This document shows, one piece after another, positions 31,355-40,349 of a DNA stretch of 64,000 nucleotides; positions within the stretch are counted from its first letter, which is position 1; every line of letters begins with the position of its first letter. The position numbers and the translations under genes are program-made. The stretch lies in contig NZ_FNQJ01000016.1 in the NCBI RefSeq assembly GCF_900107605.1, positions 1-64,000 of the forward strand, given 5' to 3'. This stretch comes from Acidovorax soli. GTDB lineage: Bacteria; Pseudomonadota; Gammaproteobacteria; Burkholderiales; Burkholderiaceae_C. Below the pieces are notes generated by a model. It did no database searches and had not been told where the DNA came from. It saw nothing but the letters and a program-made list of their open reading frames with translations.

Positions 31355-32320
31355 TCAGGGCAGCTGCAGCCACTGGCCTTCGCGTGCGGTGGTTTGCTGC
31401 ACCGGCCCCTGGCCCAGGCTGAACTCCACCATCAGGCTCTTGCGCTCACCGGGGGCGGGGTCTGCGCCGGCGAGCTGGTTGTCCACCGCCACTTCCAGCC
31501 GGCCGTCACGCACCAAGCTGCGCAGGCGCGCGGTGATGTCCACCTGGCGGTAACCGTTGCCGTAGAGGGCGCGCTCGATGTTGACGTAGCCGTGGTCTGC
31601 ATCGTAGCGCCCGCCGCGCTGCTCCCACAGTTGGGCGCGGGCCTGCGCGATCCGCGATCCGTCGATCCAGCTGCCTTCGCCGTATTCGAGAATCTCGGGC
31701 TGGCTGCCAAATCCACCCAGCACGATCTGCAGGGTTTTGCGCTGGCCCGGCGCCGGGTCGCCATTGAAGAGTTGGTTGTTCAGCTGGAAACGCTGCCCGC
31801 CCCGCAGCAGCTGGCGGATCTGTGGCGTCACATCGAAGCGCGATTGCGGCGTGCCATAGGTGGCCTGCCGGATGTCGAGAGGGTCCCGGTCAGCGTAGCC
31901 ATACCTGCCCTGGTCCTCGCCATTCCAGCCTTGCCGGTCATCGTTGTCGTAGCCCCGGCCCCAGCGGCCGCTGCGCCAGCCCGTGAACTGCGCGCCATCC
32001 ACCCAGCTGTATTCGCTGAAGTCGAAGTTGCGGGGCTGGCCGTCGGGTCCCCGGGCATGGATGCGCAGCATCTTGCGCAGGCCGGGGGCCGGGTCGGCGC
32101 CGAACAGGTCATTGGTGAGCCGAAAGCGCTGGTCGCGGCGGGCCAGTTGCCGCAGACGGTCGGTGACGTCGATGCTGTACTGGTCGGTGCCATAGACCGC
32201 CTGCAGGATCTGGTAGGGGCCTTCGTCGCGCTGCGCCCAGGCCGTGGACGACAGCAGCAGGGCAAACGCCAGCAGCAGCCAGCTGCCCAGGGTTCTGGCG
32301 ATGGAGGAGGGAGCGTGCAT
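31355..32320 (-). CDS. Exported protein with three DUF3395-like repeats
   Basis: 321 residues. Signal peptide (ARTLGSWLLLAFALLLSSTAWA), then three copies of a ~85-residue module: ILQAVYGTDQYSIDVTDRLRQLAR...ADPAPGLRKMLRI, IRQATYGTPQSRFDVTPQIRQLL...GDPAPGQRKTLQI and IERALYGNGYRQVDITARLRSLV...ADPAPGERKSLMV. This matches the DnaJC11 C-terminal-like DUF3395 fold seen in bacterial exported proteins. An acidic Gly/Arg/Tyr linker separates repeats 1 and 2. Function unknown. Confidence 0.7.
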   Translation of the reverse strand: MHAPSSIARTLGSWLLLAFALLLSSTAWAQRDEGPYQILQAVYGTDQYSIDVTDRLRQLARRDQRFRLTNDLFGADPAPGLRKMLRIHARGPDGQPRNFDFSEYSWVDGAQFTGWRSGRWGRGYDNDDRQGWNGEDQGRYGYADRDPLDIRQATYGTPQSRFDVTPQIRQLLRGGQRFQLNNQLFNGDPAPGQRKTLQIVLGGFGSQPEILEYGEGSWIDGSRIAQARAQLWEQRGGRYDADHGYVNIERALYGNGYRQVDITARLRSLVRDGRLEVAVDNQLAGADPAPGERKSLMVEFSLGQGPVQQTTAREGQWLQLP

Positions 32321-32578
32321 GGAGGGATGGTTGAAAGTGGGAAAGCGGTGGAGTGAGGTGCGAGGTGCCAAAGCGACCTTCAACAGGCCCTTAACGTCCG
32401 GGTCGCCACACCAGTGCACAACGCCCATGCCACGCACAGAGTTTTACACCCACGCAGGGTGCGCGGCCCTGCAGGCGGCGCCCGGCCGCTGGGGCTGGCA
32501 CCTCCGCCCGGCCCGGCCCGGGCCAGCGGCGACAATGGCGCATGCCCCGGTGGCCCCTTGTTTCTTTCTGATTTCTCC

Positions 32579-33370
32579 ATGCGTACCCGATTCATCCTCA
32601 TTCAAACCAGCCACGCCGGCAATGTGGGCGCCGCCGCCCGCGCCATGAAAACCATGGGTTTTGACGACCTGGTGCTGGTGGCGCCGCGCTGGTCCAATGT
32701 GCTGCGGCGCGAGGAAACCATCCAGCGCGCCAGCGGCGCTCTCGATGTGCTGGAGAACGCACGCATCGTCGCCACGCTGGACGAAGCGCTCGATGGCGTC
32801 AGCCACCTGTGCGCCACCGCCATGACGCCACGCGACTTTGGCCCGCCCACGGCCAGTCCCCGCGCGCACTTTGAAATGCTCCTGAAAAGAGAGCATTCAG
32901 CGATGAGTAGACAAGCGCTGGAGGTCGAAAATGCTGTAAAGCCAGACGGTGCGGCGGCTGAGTCGGGCGTGGCCTTTCTGTTTGGCTCCGAACGCTTCGG
33001 CATGGCCAACGAGGATGTGTACCGCTGCCATGTGGCGCTGTCGATTCCCACCAACCCGGGTTTTGGCTCGCTCAACCTGGGCGCGGCCATCCAGGTGATC
33101 GCCTACGAATGGCGCCAGGCGCTGGGCGGGTTTGCGGTGCAGGAGGCCACGCCCGCCCGCGTGCAGGCCGATGCCGCCCAGGTGGCCGGGATGCTGGCCC
33201 ACTGGGAGCAGGCGCTCACCGGCATCGGTTTTCTCGACCCCGCCGCGCCCAAGAAGCTCATGCCGCGGCTGAACCAGCTTTTCAACCGCGCGCAACTGAG
33301 TCCGGAGGAAATCCACATCCTGCGTGGTGTCGCCAAAGCCATGCTCGAGACGGCCCAAGCGAAACGATAG
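32579..33370 (+). CDS. trmJ: TrmJ, tRNA (cytidine/uridine-2'-O)-methyltransferase
   Basis: 263 residues. SPOUT fold: [24 protein letters not shown] (motif 1), [18 protein letters not shown] (motif 2) and [23 protein letters not shown] (motif 3, knot). It methylates ribose 32 of tRNAs. A segment [20 protein letters not shown] (about residues 100-120) interrupts the usual sequence and is encoded by a family-specific dispersed repeat inserted in frame. 35 nt upstream of cysE. Confidence 0.92.
   Translation: MRTRFILIQTSHAGNVGAAARAMKTMGFDDLVLVAPRWSNVLRREETIQRASGALDVLENARIVATLDEALDGVSHLCATAMTPRDFGPPTASPRAHFEMLLKREHSAMSRQALEVENAVKPDGAAAESGVAFLFGSERFGMANEDVYRCHVALSIPTNPGFGSLNLGAAIQVIAYEWRQALGGFAVQEATPARVQADAAQVAGMLAHWEQALTGIGFLDPAAPKKLMPRLNQLFNRAQLSPEEIHILRGVAKAMLETAQAKR
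32878..32943 (+). repeat. Comamonadaceae dispersed repeat inside trmJ
   Basis: Contains AAGCGCTGGAGGTCGAAAATGC, like the GCGCTGGAGGCC...AAA pattern at 34260 and the related copies at 35546, 44198, 52461 and 57848. It keeps the trmJ frame open and adds about 20 residues. Confidence 0.6.
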
Positions 33371-33405
33371 ACTGCGTTTTCCATTTACCAATAACCATAA
33401 CAACC

Positions 33406-34185
33406 ATGCTGGCCCGTCTGCGCTCCGATATCCAGTGCATCCTCGATCGCGATCCTGCCGCGCGCAGCACGTGGGAGGTGGTCACCTGTTATCCGGGCCT
33501 GCACGCGATCTGGCTGCACCGCCCGGCCCACTGGTGCTGGCACCATGGCCTCAAATGGCTGGGGCGCTTCATCTCGCACTTTGCACGCTGGTTCACCGGC
33601 ATCGAGATCCACCCCGGCGCCAAGATCGGCGAGCGTGTTTTCTTCGACCACGCCATGGGCGTGGTGGTGGGCGAGACGGCAGAAATCGGCGACGGCTGCA
33701 CCATCTACCAGGGCGTCACGCTGGGCGGCACCTCGCTGTACAAGGGCGCCAAGCGCCATCCCACGCTGGGCCGCGACGTGGTGGTGAGTGCCGGCGCCAA
33801 GGTGCTGGGCGGTTTCGAAGTGGGCGATGGCGCCAAGATCGGCAGCAACGCCGTGGTCATCAAGCCGGTGCCCGCGGGCGCCACGGCGGTGGGCATTCCG
33901 GCACGCATCATCCCGTCCAAAGCGGGCGAAAGTGCCGACGTGACCGAGCCGCAGCAGCCGCGCAAGTTCACGACCTACGGCATCACGCAAGAGGACGACC
34001 CGCTCTCCCAGGCCATGCGCGGCCTGATCGACAACGCCTCCTCGCAAGAGCACCAGATCGCGCTGCTCTGGCAGGCCATCGAAAAGCTGTCGGAGTGCGT
34101 CAAGACGGGCGATTGCGTGCCCGACGATGCGGCGCTCAAGGAGCAGTTCGAGGCCGGCAAGCTGAGCGACCTCGTGGGCAAGTAG
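33406..34185 (+). CDS. cysE: CysE, serine O-acetyltransferase
   Basis: 259 residues. N-terminal helical part, then left-handed beta-helix hexapeptide repeats: [31 protein letters not shown], with the catalytic His in FDHAMG and VVGET, followed by [21 protein letters not shown]. It makes O-acetylserine for cysteine synthesis. The C-terminal ~80 residues (after IIPSK) are an extension common in Burkholderiales. Good terminator follows. Confidence 0.95.
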   Translation: MLARLRSDIQCILDRDPAARSTWEVVTCYPGLHAIWLHRPAHWCWHHGLKWLGRFISHFARWFTGIEIHPGAKIGERVFFDHAMGVVVGETAEIGDGCTIYQGVTLGGTSLYKGAKRHPTLGRDVVVSAGAKVLGGFEVGDGAKIGSNAVVIKPVPAGATAVGIPARIIPSKAGESADVTEPQQPRKFTTYGITQEDDPLSQAMRGLIDNASSQEHQIALLWQAIEKLSECVKTGDCVPDDAALKEQFEAGKLSDLVGK

Positions 34186-34204
34186 CCGCAGCCGGCTATG
34201 CGCA

Positions 34205-34239
34205 AAAAAGAAGCACGCCATTGGCGTGCTTCTTTTTTA
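34205..34239. terminator. Terminator after cysE
   Basis: AAAAAGAAGCACGCC (34205-34219) pairs with GGCGTGCTTCTTTTT (34223-34237) with a 3-nt loop; T-run on both strands. It serves cysE and possibly the convergent alcohol dehydrogenase. Confidence 0.9.
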
Positions 34240-34290
34240 CACCTGCCAGCGCTGGATGGATAGGCGCTGGAGGCCTATTGGCTCAAAACC
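34240..34290. repeat. Comamonadaceae dispersed repeat
   Basis: Reads CCAGCGCTGGATGGATAGGC followed by GCTGGAGGCCTATTGGCTC and AAAA. The first part is the same as at 57857-57871 within the flavoprotein gene. It lies between two convergent genes. Confidence 0.65.
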
Positions 34291-34305
34291 CAGGGCACAG
34301 GCCGT

Positions 34306-35406
34306 TCAGAACGGCTTGATCGCGATCTTGAGCACGCCATCGCGCTGGTGGGCAAACAGGTCGTAGGCCTCGACGATGTCGTCGAGCTTGCGCTGGTGCG
34401 TCACCAGCACGCCCAGGTCCAGGCGGTTGGCGGCAATCACGTTCATCAGGCGGCGCATGCGCTCCTTGCCGCCGGGGCACAGCGCGGTGCGGATGGTGTG
34501 GTCGCCCAGGCCCGCCGCAAACTGCGCCAGCGGGATCGACAGATCTTCCGAGTACACGCCCAGGCTCGACAGCGTGCCACCGGGCTTGAGCACCTTCATG
34601 GCCTGGCCAAAGGTGGCCTGCGTGCCCAGCGCCTCGATGGAGCTGTCGGCGCCCTTGCCACCGGTGAGCTTCATCACCTCATCGACCACGTCCACATTGC
34701 GGAAATTCAGCGTCACGTCGGCGCCCATTTTCTTGGCGATGCCCAGGCGGTGGTCGTTGCCATCCACGGCGATGATGGTGGTGGCCCCCAGCAGGCGTGC
34801 GCCCGCCGTGGCGCACAGGCCAATGGGCCCCTGCGCAAACACCACCACGGTGTCGCCAATGCGGATGTTGGCGTTTTCGGCGCCCTTGAAGCCGGTGGAC
34901 ATGATGTCCGGGCACATCAGCACCTGCTCATCGGTCAGGCCATCGGGGATGGGGGCCAGGTTGGCCTGGGCATCGGGCACCAGCACGTACTCGGCCTGGG
35001 TGCCGTCGATCAGGTTGCCAAAACGCCAGCCGGCCGTGGCCTTGTAGCCATGGCAGCCGCACAGGCCTTGCGGCACCAGGTAGCTGCCGTCCTGGCTGGG
35101 GTAGCCGTCTTGCGCCGCGTAGCTGTTGAAGTTGGGGCAGATGGCGCCGGCAATCACGCGCTGGCCCTCGGTGTAGCCCTGCACCGCGCTGCCCAGCTTC
35201 TCGATCACGCCCACGGGCTCGTGCCCCACGGTCAGGCCCTTGGCCACCGGGTATTCGCCCTTGAGGATGTGCACGTCGGTGCCGCAGATCGTGGTGGTGG
35301 TGATGCGCACCAGGGCATCGTTGGGGCCCACGTCGGGGATGGGCTTGTCGGTCAGCTCGATGCGGCCGGGTTCGACGAACACGGCGGCTTTCATCATGGA
35401 AGGCAT
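34306..35406 (-). CDS. Zinc-dependent alcohol dehydrogenase (MDR family)
   Basis: 366 residues. Catalytic zinc ligands: Cys in TTTICGTDVHILKGE, the GHEPVGVIE motif with His-Glu, and later ligands around CPDIMSTGFKGAENA. Rossmann NAD(P) site VVVFAQGPIGLCATAGARLLGA. The CPNFNSYAAQDGYPSQDGS loop is like that of bacterial secondary alcohol/isopropanol dehydrogenases. It probably oxidises short alcohols or reduces ketones. Start ATG 35406 follows GGAAACC. Convergent with cysE. Confidence 0.88.
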   Translation of the reverse strand: MPSMMKAAVFVEPGRIELTDKPIPDVGPNDALVRITTTTICGTDVHILKGEYPVAKGLTVGHEPVGVIEKLGSAVQGYTEGQRVIAGAICPNFNSYAAQDGYPSQDGSYLVPQGLCGCHGYKATAGWRFGNLIDGTQAEYVLVPDAQANLAPIPDGLTDEQVLMCPDIMSTGFKGAENANIRIGDTVVVFAQGPIGLCATAGARLLGATTIIAVDGNDHRLGIAKKMGADVTLNFRNVDVVDEVMKLTGGKGADSSIEALGTQATFGQAMKVLKPGGTLSSLGVYSEDLSIPLAQFAAGLGDHTIRTALCPGGKERMRRLMNVIAANRLDLGVLVTHQRKLDDIVEAYDLFAHQRDGVLKIAIKPF

Positions 35407-35606
35407 GGCGGTTTCCTTGGAGGCTGGGGTTGAACAACCTGCCGAGGCTATATCGCAATGGTGCCAGTGGGGTGACGGAGGTGGGCGGGCTTGTCCCAGA
35501 TCAAGAAGCGGCGGCGGCTGGCGCCGTGTTGCTGCGCCCAAATGCAGCAAAACTGATAGCTGTCTGCGCTGATGAATGAGGGGCCAGGGGCTGATCTGGC
35601 TTGCGG

Positions 35607-36206
35607 TCAGGTGCGGGCGGACCGGATGGCGTTCTTGGGCCGGAACGCCTTGCACACGGAGTCGTGCGTTTCAAGATACGGCCCGCCGATCAGGTCGATG
35701 CAGTAGGGCACGGCCGCAAAGATGCCGGCCACCAGCGGCTGGCCGTCGGCGTCTTTCAGGCCTTCCAGCGTTTCGGCAATCGCCTTGGGCTGGCCGGGCA
35801 GGTTGATGATGAGGCTTTGGTCGCGCACCACGGCCACCTGTCGCGACAGGATGGCGGTGGGCACGAACTTCAGGCTGATCTGGCGCATCTGCTCGCCAAA
35901 GCCCGGCATCTCCTTGTGCGCCACGGCCAGCGTGGCCTCGGGCGTCACGTCGCGCAGGGCCGGACCCGTGCCGCCGGTGGTCAGCACCAGGCTGCAGCCC
36001 GCGTTGACCAGGGCGATCAGCGTGGCGCTGATGGTGTCCTGCTCGTCGGGGATCAGGCGCGGCTCGAAGGTGATGGGGTTGCGCAGGGCGCGGGTCAGCC
36101 AGTCCTGCAGGGCCGGCAGGCCCTTGTCTTCATACACGCCGGTGCTGGCGCGGTCGCTGATCGAGACGATGCCGATCTTGACCGGGTCGTGGATGGCTTC
36201 AGTCAT
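35607..36206 (-). CDS. mog: MogA, molybdopterin adenylyltransferase
   Basis: 199 residues. KIGIVSISDRAS at the N-terminus, LVLTTGGTGPALRDVTPEAT (the T-G-G-T-G active loop), and SLIINLPGQPKAIAETL (the N-L-P-G motif). It adenylates molybdopterin before molybdate insertion. Overlaps the end of darP by 8 nt. Supplies cofactor for molybdoenzymes such as the nitrate reductase at the right edge. Confidence 0.93.
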   Translation of the reverse strand: MTEAIHDPVKIGIVSISDRASTGVYEDKGLPALQDWLTRALRNPITFEPRLIPDEQDTISATLIALVNAGCSLVLTTGGTGPALRDVTPEATLAVAHKEMPGFGEQMRQISLKFVPTAILSRQVAVVRDQSLIINLPGQPKAIAETLEGLKDADGQPLVAGIFAAVPYCIDLIGGPYLETHDSVCKAFRPKNAIRSART

Positions 36207-36867
36207 CGTGCTCGTCCTCCTCGGGCTGCTCGTCGGGGCCGGCCGCGCCGCCGAGGTGCTCGCGCACCAGCTGGAACAGCTCGCGGTAGGCCCGGCCCTT
36301 GCGCGGGGCCAGGCCCTCGGAGACCTGCACGTTGGCGGTCTTGCCGGCTGGCGTGGCGTCCTTGCGCGCCTGGCGGATCAGGGCGCGCAGTTGCTGGGTG
36401 TCGGTGTCGGGGTGTTCGGCCATCCAGGGGGCCAGGGCTGCGTCGTCGGCAATCAGCCGGTCGCGCCAGTGCTCGGCCAGGTGCAGCGCCAGTTTTTCGC
36501 TGGCCGAGCCCTTGTGCTGCTCTTCCAGTGCCTGGCGGGCGGCCTGCACCAGCTCGGGTTCGAGCTTGCGCATGAGCTTGCCCACGTACTGCATCTGGCG
36601 GCGCTTGCCCTCGAAGTTGGTGATGCGCCGGGCCTCGGCCAGCGCCTCCACCAGCTTGTCGGGCAGGCCCACGGCGTCGAACAGGTCGGTGCGCAGTGTC
36701 AGCAGCTCCTTGCCCAGGTCTTGCAGCTCGTCGCTTTCGCGCTTGAGATCGGTGCGGCTGGCATCGGGTGTGCCTTTGAGTTCGGCCTTGAGCTGGATGT
36801 CCATTTCGCTGCCTTCGGCAACGAACTGGCCTCGCACAAAGTAGCCTTTTTTGGGTTTGCGTGACAT
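36199..36867 (-). CDS. darP: DarP (YjgA), 50S subunit assembly factor
   Basis: 222 residues, highly charged and helical. Family features: GSEMDIQLKAELKGTPDASRTDLKRESDELQDLGKELL at the N-terminus (start ATG 36867, MSRKPKKGYFVRG), ARRITNFEGKRRQMQYVGKLMR in the middle, and QLRALIRQARK near the end. DUF615 proteins bind late 50S precursors. 64 nt upstream lies the divergent pmbA gene, the usual arrangement. Confidence 0.93.
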   Translation of the reverse strand: MSRKPKKGYFVRGQFVAEGSEMDIQLKAELKGTPDASRTDLKRESDELQDLGKELLTLRTDLFDAVGLPDKLVEALAEARRITNFEGKRRQMQYVGKLMRKLEPELVQAARQALEEQHKGSASEKLALHLAEHWRDRLIADDAALAPWMAEHPDTDTQQLRALIRQARKDATPAGKTANVQVSEGLAPRKGRAYRELFQLVREHLGGAAGPDEQPEEDEHDD

Positions 36868-36931
36868 GGGTGGGGGCAAAGAGAGAGGTGGCGCAGCGCG
36901 CACCACAGCGGCAAGTATCATAGCCGCCGCT

Positions 36932-38374
36932 ATGAACAAACCCACCCAACGCGCCTCCCGCGCCACTGGCGCTGCGGCCTCCGCCCCAGTCGCCGCGATT
37001 TCGCCCGCTCCGGAGCGCGGCTTCAGCTACAGCCGTCCGTTCTTTGAAGACCTGGTGGACCGTGCCTTGGCGCATGCCAAGAAACTGGGTGCCACCGACG
37101 CAGGCGCCGAGGCCTCCGAGGGTTGTGGCCTGTCGGTCAGTGTGCGCAAGGGCGAGCTGGAGAACGTGGAGCGCAACCGCGACAAGTCGCTGGGCGTGAC
37201 GGTGTACATCGGCCACCGCCGTGGCAATGCCAGCACGTCGGACTTTTCGGACAAGGCCGTCGAGCAGACCGTGCAGGCCGCCTACGACATCGCCCGCTTC
37301 ACCGCCGAAGACCCCATGGCCGGCCTGCCCGACGAGGCCGACATTGCACCGGCCGATACGCACCGCGACCTGGACCTGTTCCATCCCTGGGCCATCACCA
37401 GCGAAGAGGCCGCGCAACTGGCCATGGCGTGCGAGGCCGCCGCCCTCAAGACCCACCGCCGCATCACCAACAGCGAAGGTGCCGGCGTGTCGGCACAGCA
37501 AAGCCATTTCTTCAGCGCGCACACGCGGGGCTTTCGGGGTGGCTATGCCAGCTCGCGCCACAGCTTTTCGGTGTCCCCCATCGCCTCGCTGCCCGGCCGC
37601 AATGCCGAGATGCAGCGCGATGCCTGGTACAGCTCCATGCGCAACGCGGCCGAACTGGCCTCGCCCGAGGCCGTGGGCCGCTATGCCGCACAGCGCGCGC
37701 TTGCCCGCCTCGGGTCACGCAAGATTCCCACCACGCAATGCCCGGTACTGTTTGAATCGTCCCTGGCTGCCGGCCTGCTGGGCGGTTTTGTGCAGGCCGT
37801 GAGTGGCGGCTCGCTCTACCGCAAGAGCAGCTTCTTGCTCGATTCGCTGGGCAAGATGGTGTTTCCCAAGCACATCGACATTCTGGAGGACCCGTTTGTG
37901 CTGCGTGGCAAGGGCAGCTCGCCCTTTGACGAAGAAGGCGTGCGCGTGGCCCCGCGCAAGGTGGTGCAGGGCGGGCGGGTGCAGGGCTATTTCCTGTCCA
38001 GCTACTCGGCGCGCAAGCTGGGCATGAAGACCACGGGCAATGCCGGTGGATCGCACAACCTGGTGATGACCTCGCGCCTCACGCAGGCCGGCGACAACCT
38101 CGATGCCATGCTGCAGAAGCTGGGCACGGGCCTTTTTGTGGTGGAGCTGATGGGCCAGGGCGTGAACTACGTGACGGGCGACTACTCGCGCGGCGCCAGC
38201 GGCTTCTGGGTGGAGAACGGCAAGATCGCCTTCCCCGTGCACGAGATCACCATCGCGGGCAACCTCAAGGACATGCTCAAGGGCATCGAGGCCGTGGGCG
38301 CCGACACCTACAACTACGGTGCCAAGACCGTGGGCTCCATCCTGGTCAACCGCATGAAGGTGGCGGGCAGCTGA
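36932..38374 (+). CDS. pmbA: PmbA/TldE, metallopeptidase-like partner of TldD
   Basis: 480 residues. Family marks: SVSVRKGELENVERNRDKSLGVTVYIG, RALARLGSRKIPTTQCPVLFES, MTSRLTQAGDNLDAML, VELMGQGVNYVTGDYSRGASGFWVENG, ITIAGNLKDMLKGIEAVG. TldD/PmbA form a zinc protease that matures modified peptides and degrades CcdA-type antitoxins; PmbA itself lacks the H-E-x-x-x-H motif, as here. Divergent from darP; strong terminator downstream. Confidence 0.93.
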   Translation: MNKPTQRASRATGAAASAPVAAISPAPERGFSYSRPFFEDLVDRALAHAKKLGATDAGAEASEGCGLSVSVRKGELENVERNRDKSLGVTVYIGHRRGNASTSDFSDKAVEQTVQAAYDIARFTAEDPMAGLPDEADIAPADTHRDLDLFHPWAITSEEAAQLAMACEAAALKTHRRITNSEGAGVSAQQSHFFSAHTRGFRGGYASSRHSFSVSPIASLPGRNAEMQRDAWYSSMRNAAELASPEAVGRYAAQRALARLGSRKIPTTQCPVLFESSLAAGLLGGFVQAVSGGSLYRKSSFLLDSLGKMVFPKHIDILEDPFVLRGKGSSPFDEEGVRVAPRKVVQGGRVQGYFLSSYSARKLGMKTTGNAGGSHNLVMTSRLTQAGDNLDAMLQKLGTGLFVVELMGQGVNYVTGDYSRGASGFWVENGKIAFPVHEITIAGNLKDMLKGIEAVGADTYNYGAKTVGSILVNRMKVAGS

Positions 38375-38401
38375 TAACTGGCTGGCGACAAGGCCTCACG
38401 C

Positions 38402-38432
38402 AAAAAGGCTCCTGGGTTCCCGGAGCCTTTTT
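38402..38432 (+). terminator. Terminator after pmbA
   Basis: AAAAAGGCTCC (38402-38412) with GGAGCCTTTTT (38422-38432), 9-nt loop. Works for both strands (pmbA and the convergent aldolase gene). Confidence 0.9.
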
Positions 38433-38488
38433 GTTGGGTGTGGTGCTTGCGGAGCGCCGGCGAGGTTTCGCAGCACCCTGCATGCCGC

Positions 38489-39295
38489 TTAATACGCCGC
38501 GCTGGCCCTGGCCGGTGCTGCCGCAGCGGTGGCACCGGCAAACTGCCCGCGCAGCTTGCGCGCTGCATTGGCAAACATCAGCACATCCACCCCCACGGCC
38601 ACAAAGGTGCAGCCCAAGTCCAGGTAGCGCTGGGCCAGCACAGGGTCCGAGGTGAGGGTACCCGCCGCCTTGCCGCTGGCGATGATGGTCTTCATGGCGC
38701 CCTCGATGGCGGCCTGCACCTCGGGGTGCCCAGGGTTGCCCCGGTGGCCCATCGATGCGGCCAGATCGGCGGGGCCGATGAACACGCCGTGCACGCCATC
38801 CACCGCGCAAATGGCCTCCAGGTGGGTGAGGGCCGTCACTGTTTCGGCCTGCACCAGCAGGCAGACTTCGTCGTCGGCCACCGAGAGGTAGTCGCTGCGG
38901 CTGCTCCACATCGACGAGCGCCCCACGGCACTGCCCACGCCGCGAATGCCCAGGGGCGGGTACTGCGTGGCCGCCACAATGCTGCGCGCCTGTTCGGCCG
39001 TGTCCACCATGGGCACCAGCAGCGTTTTGGCGCCGATGTCCAGCATCTGCTTGATGAGGGCGGTGCTGCCTTCCACCAGGCGCACGATGGGGTGCGACGG
39101 GTGCGCTGCCACCGCCTGCAGCGCGCCCATGGTGCTGCGCAGGTCGTTGGGGGCGTGCTCGCCGTCGATCAGCAGCCAGTCGTAGCCGGTGGTGGCGGCG
39201 GCTTCGGCCAGGTACGGGTCGGCCATCGACAGCCACAGGCCGATTTGCGGGCGGCGCTCGGCCAGGGCGGTTTTGAAGGGGTTGTGGGCTGGCAT
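38489..39295 (-). CDS. HpcH/HpaI-family aldolase (GarL-like)
   Basis: 268 residues, TIM barrel. Seen: GLWLSMADPYLAEAAATTGYDWLLIDGEHAPNDL (catalytic His in D-G-E-H), PIVRLVEG (conserved Arg), metal ligands in VQAETVTAL and VFIGPADLAASMG. Class II aldolases of this family split 4-hydroxy-2-oxoheptanedioate or 5-keto-4-deoxyglucarate into pyruvate and an aldehyde. With a galactarate-type dehydratase in the same cluster, 5-keto-4-deoxyglucarate is the more likely substrate. First of two convergent to pmbA, 87 nt from the next gene. Confidence 0.88.
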   Translation of the reverse strand: MPAHNPFKTALAERRPQIGLWLSMADPYLAEAAATTGYDWLLIDGEHAPNDLRSTMGALQAVAAHPSHPIVRLVEGSTALIKQMLDIGAKTLLVPMVDTAEQARSIVAATQYPPLGIRGVGSAVGRSSMWSSRSDYLSVADDEVCLLVQAETVTALTHLEAICAVDGVHGVFIGPADLAASMGHRGNPGHPEVQAAIEGAMKTIIASGKAAGTLTSDPVLAQRYLDLGCTFVAVGVDVLMFANAARKLRGQFAGATAAAAPARASAAY

Positions 39296-39382
39296 GGTTC
39301 TGTGGGGGCAATAAGAGGCTCGGCGCGTGCTGCAGACAGTGCAGGCGTTTCGGGCGGTGCTTTGGTTTCGGTGGGTGAATTC

Positions 39383-40342
39383 TCAGGCCATGCGGTGCTG
39401 GGCAGGTGCACCTGGGCCGGTGAGGTGGTCCACGATGTTGCGTGCCGTGATGGTGGACACCTGCAGCGACGCCCCCCTTGTCACGCCCGCCACATGCGGC
39501 GTGAGCAAGGCATTGGGCAGCTGGGCCAGGGGGTGGGTGGCGGGCAGGGGTTCGGTGTCAAAGGTGTCCAGGCCCGCGCCTTCGAGATGGCCGCTGCGCA
39601 GGGCTTCCACCAGGGCCGCTTCGTCCACTACCGGGCCGCGCGCGGTGTTGATGAGGAGGCTGCCCTGGGGCAGCAGCGCCAGCTCCCGTGCACCGATGAG
39701 GCCCCGGGTGCGCTCGGTCAGCGGGCAGTGCAGGCTCAGGATGTTCACCTGGGGCAGCAGCTGGTGCAGATCGGGTTCGGTGGCAAAGCCATCGGCCTGG
39801 CCATGGGGGCGCAGCACCAGCACGCGCGCGCCCAGCGCGGCGGTCAGTTGCGCCGTGCCCCGGCCAATGGCGCCGTAGCCAATGATGCCCACCGTGGCAT
39901 CGCGAAAATCGCGGCCCTGCCAGGCGCTGGGGGCCCACTGGCCAGCGCGCACCATGCGGTCCAGCAGGGGCAGCTGGCGCGCCAGGGCCAGCATCAGGGC
40001 CGCGGCATGCTCGGCCACGGCGCGGGCGTTGGCTCCTGGGGCCACGGCCACCGCCACACCGCGCGCGCGGGCGGCTTCCAGGTCAATGCCGTCCACCCCT
40101 GCGCCGTTTTTGGCCACCAGGCGCAGCGCAGGTGCGGCTTGCAGTACCCGCTGGCTCACAGGCTTGATGCCGCGCACCAGCAGCACTTGGGCACCGGTCT
40201 CCAGCAGCCGGGCGATCAGGTGGTCTTCGGTGATGGGCTCGGCCATGAAGTGGATCTGGCCGCCTGCGGCTTGTACCAGCGCCTGGGCTTCAGGGGCCCA
40301 GTGCGCGGCGGTGACGAGTACGTGGAAAGTGGCTTGGCTCAT
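39383..40342 (-). CDS. D-isomer-specific 2-hydroxyacid dehydrogenase
   Basis: 319 residues. NAD-binding ATVGIIGYGAIGRGTAQLTAALGARVLV (G-x-G-x-x-G), catalytic Arg in INTARGPVVDEAALV, Glu in LDTFDTEPLP and His in LTPHVAG. It interconverts a 2-keto and a 2-hydroxy acid. In this cluster it may act on hydroxypyruvate or tartronate-related products of sugar-acid breakdown. Start ATG 40342, 7 nt after the sialidase-like gene. Confidence 0.9.
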   Translation of the reverse strand: MSQATFHVLVTAAHWAPEAQALVQAAGGQIHFMAEPITEDHLIARLLETGAQVLLVRGIKPVSQRVLQAAPALRLVAKNGAGVDGIDLEAARARGVAVAVAPGANARAVAEHAAALMLALARQLPLLDRMVRAGQWAPSAWQGRDFRDATVGIIGYGAIGRGTAQLTAALGARVLVLRPHGQADGFATEPDLHQLLPQVNILSLHCPLTERTRGLIGARELALLPQGSLLINTARGPVVDEAALVEALRSGHLEGAGLDTFDTEPLPATHPLAQLPNALLTPHVAGVTRGASLQVSTITARNIVDHLTGPGAPAQHRMA

Positions 40343-40349
40343 GCTTGGT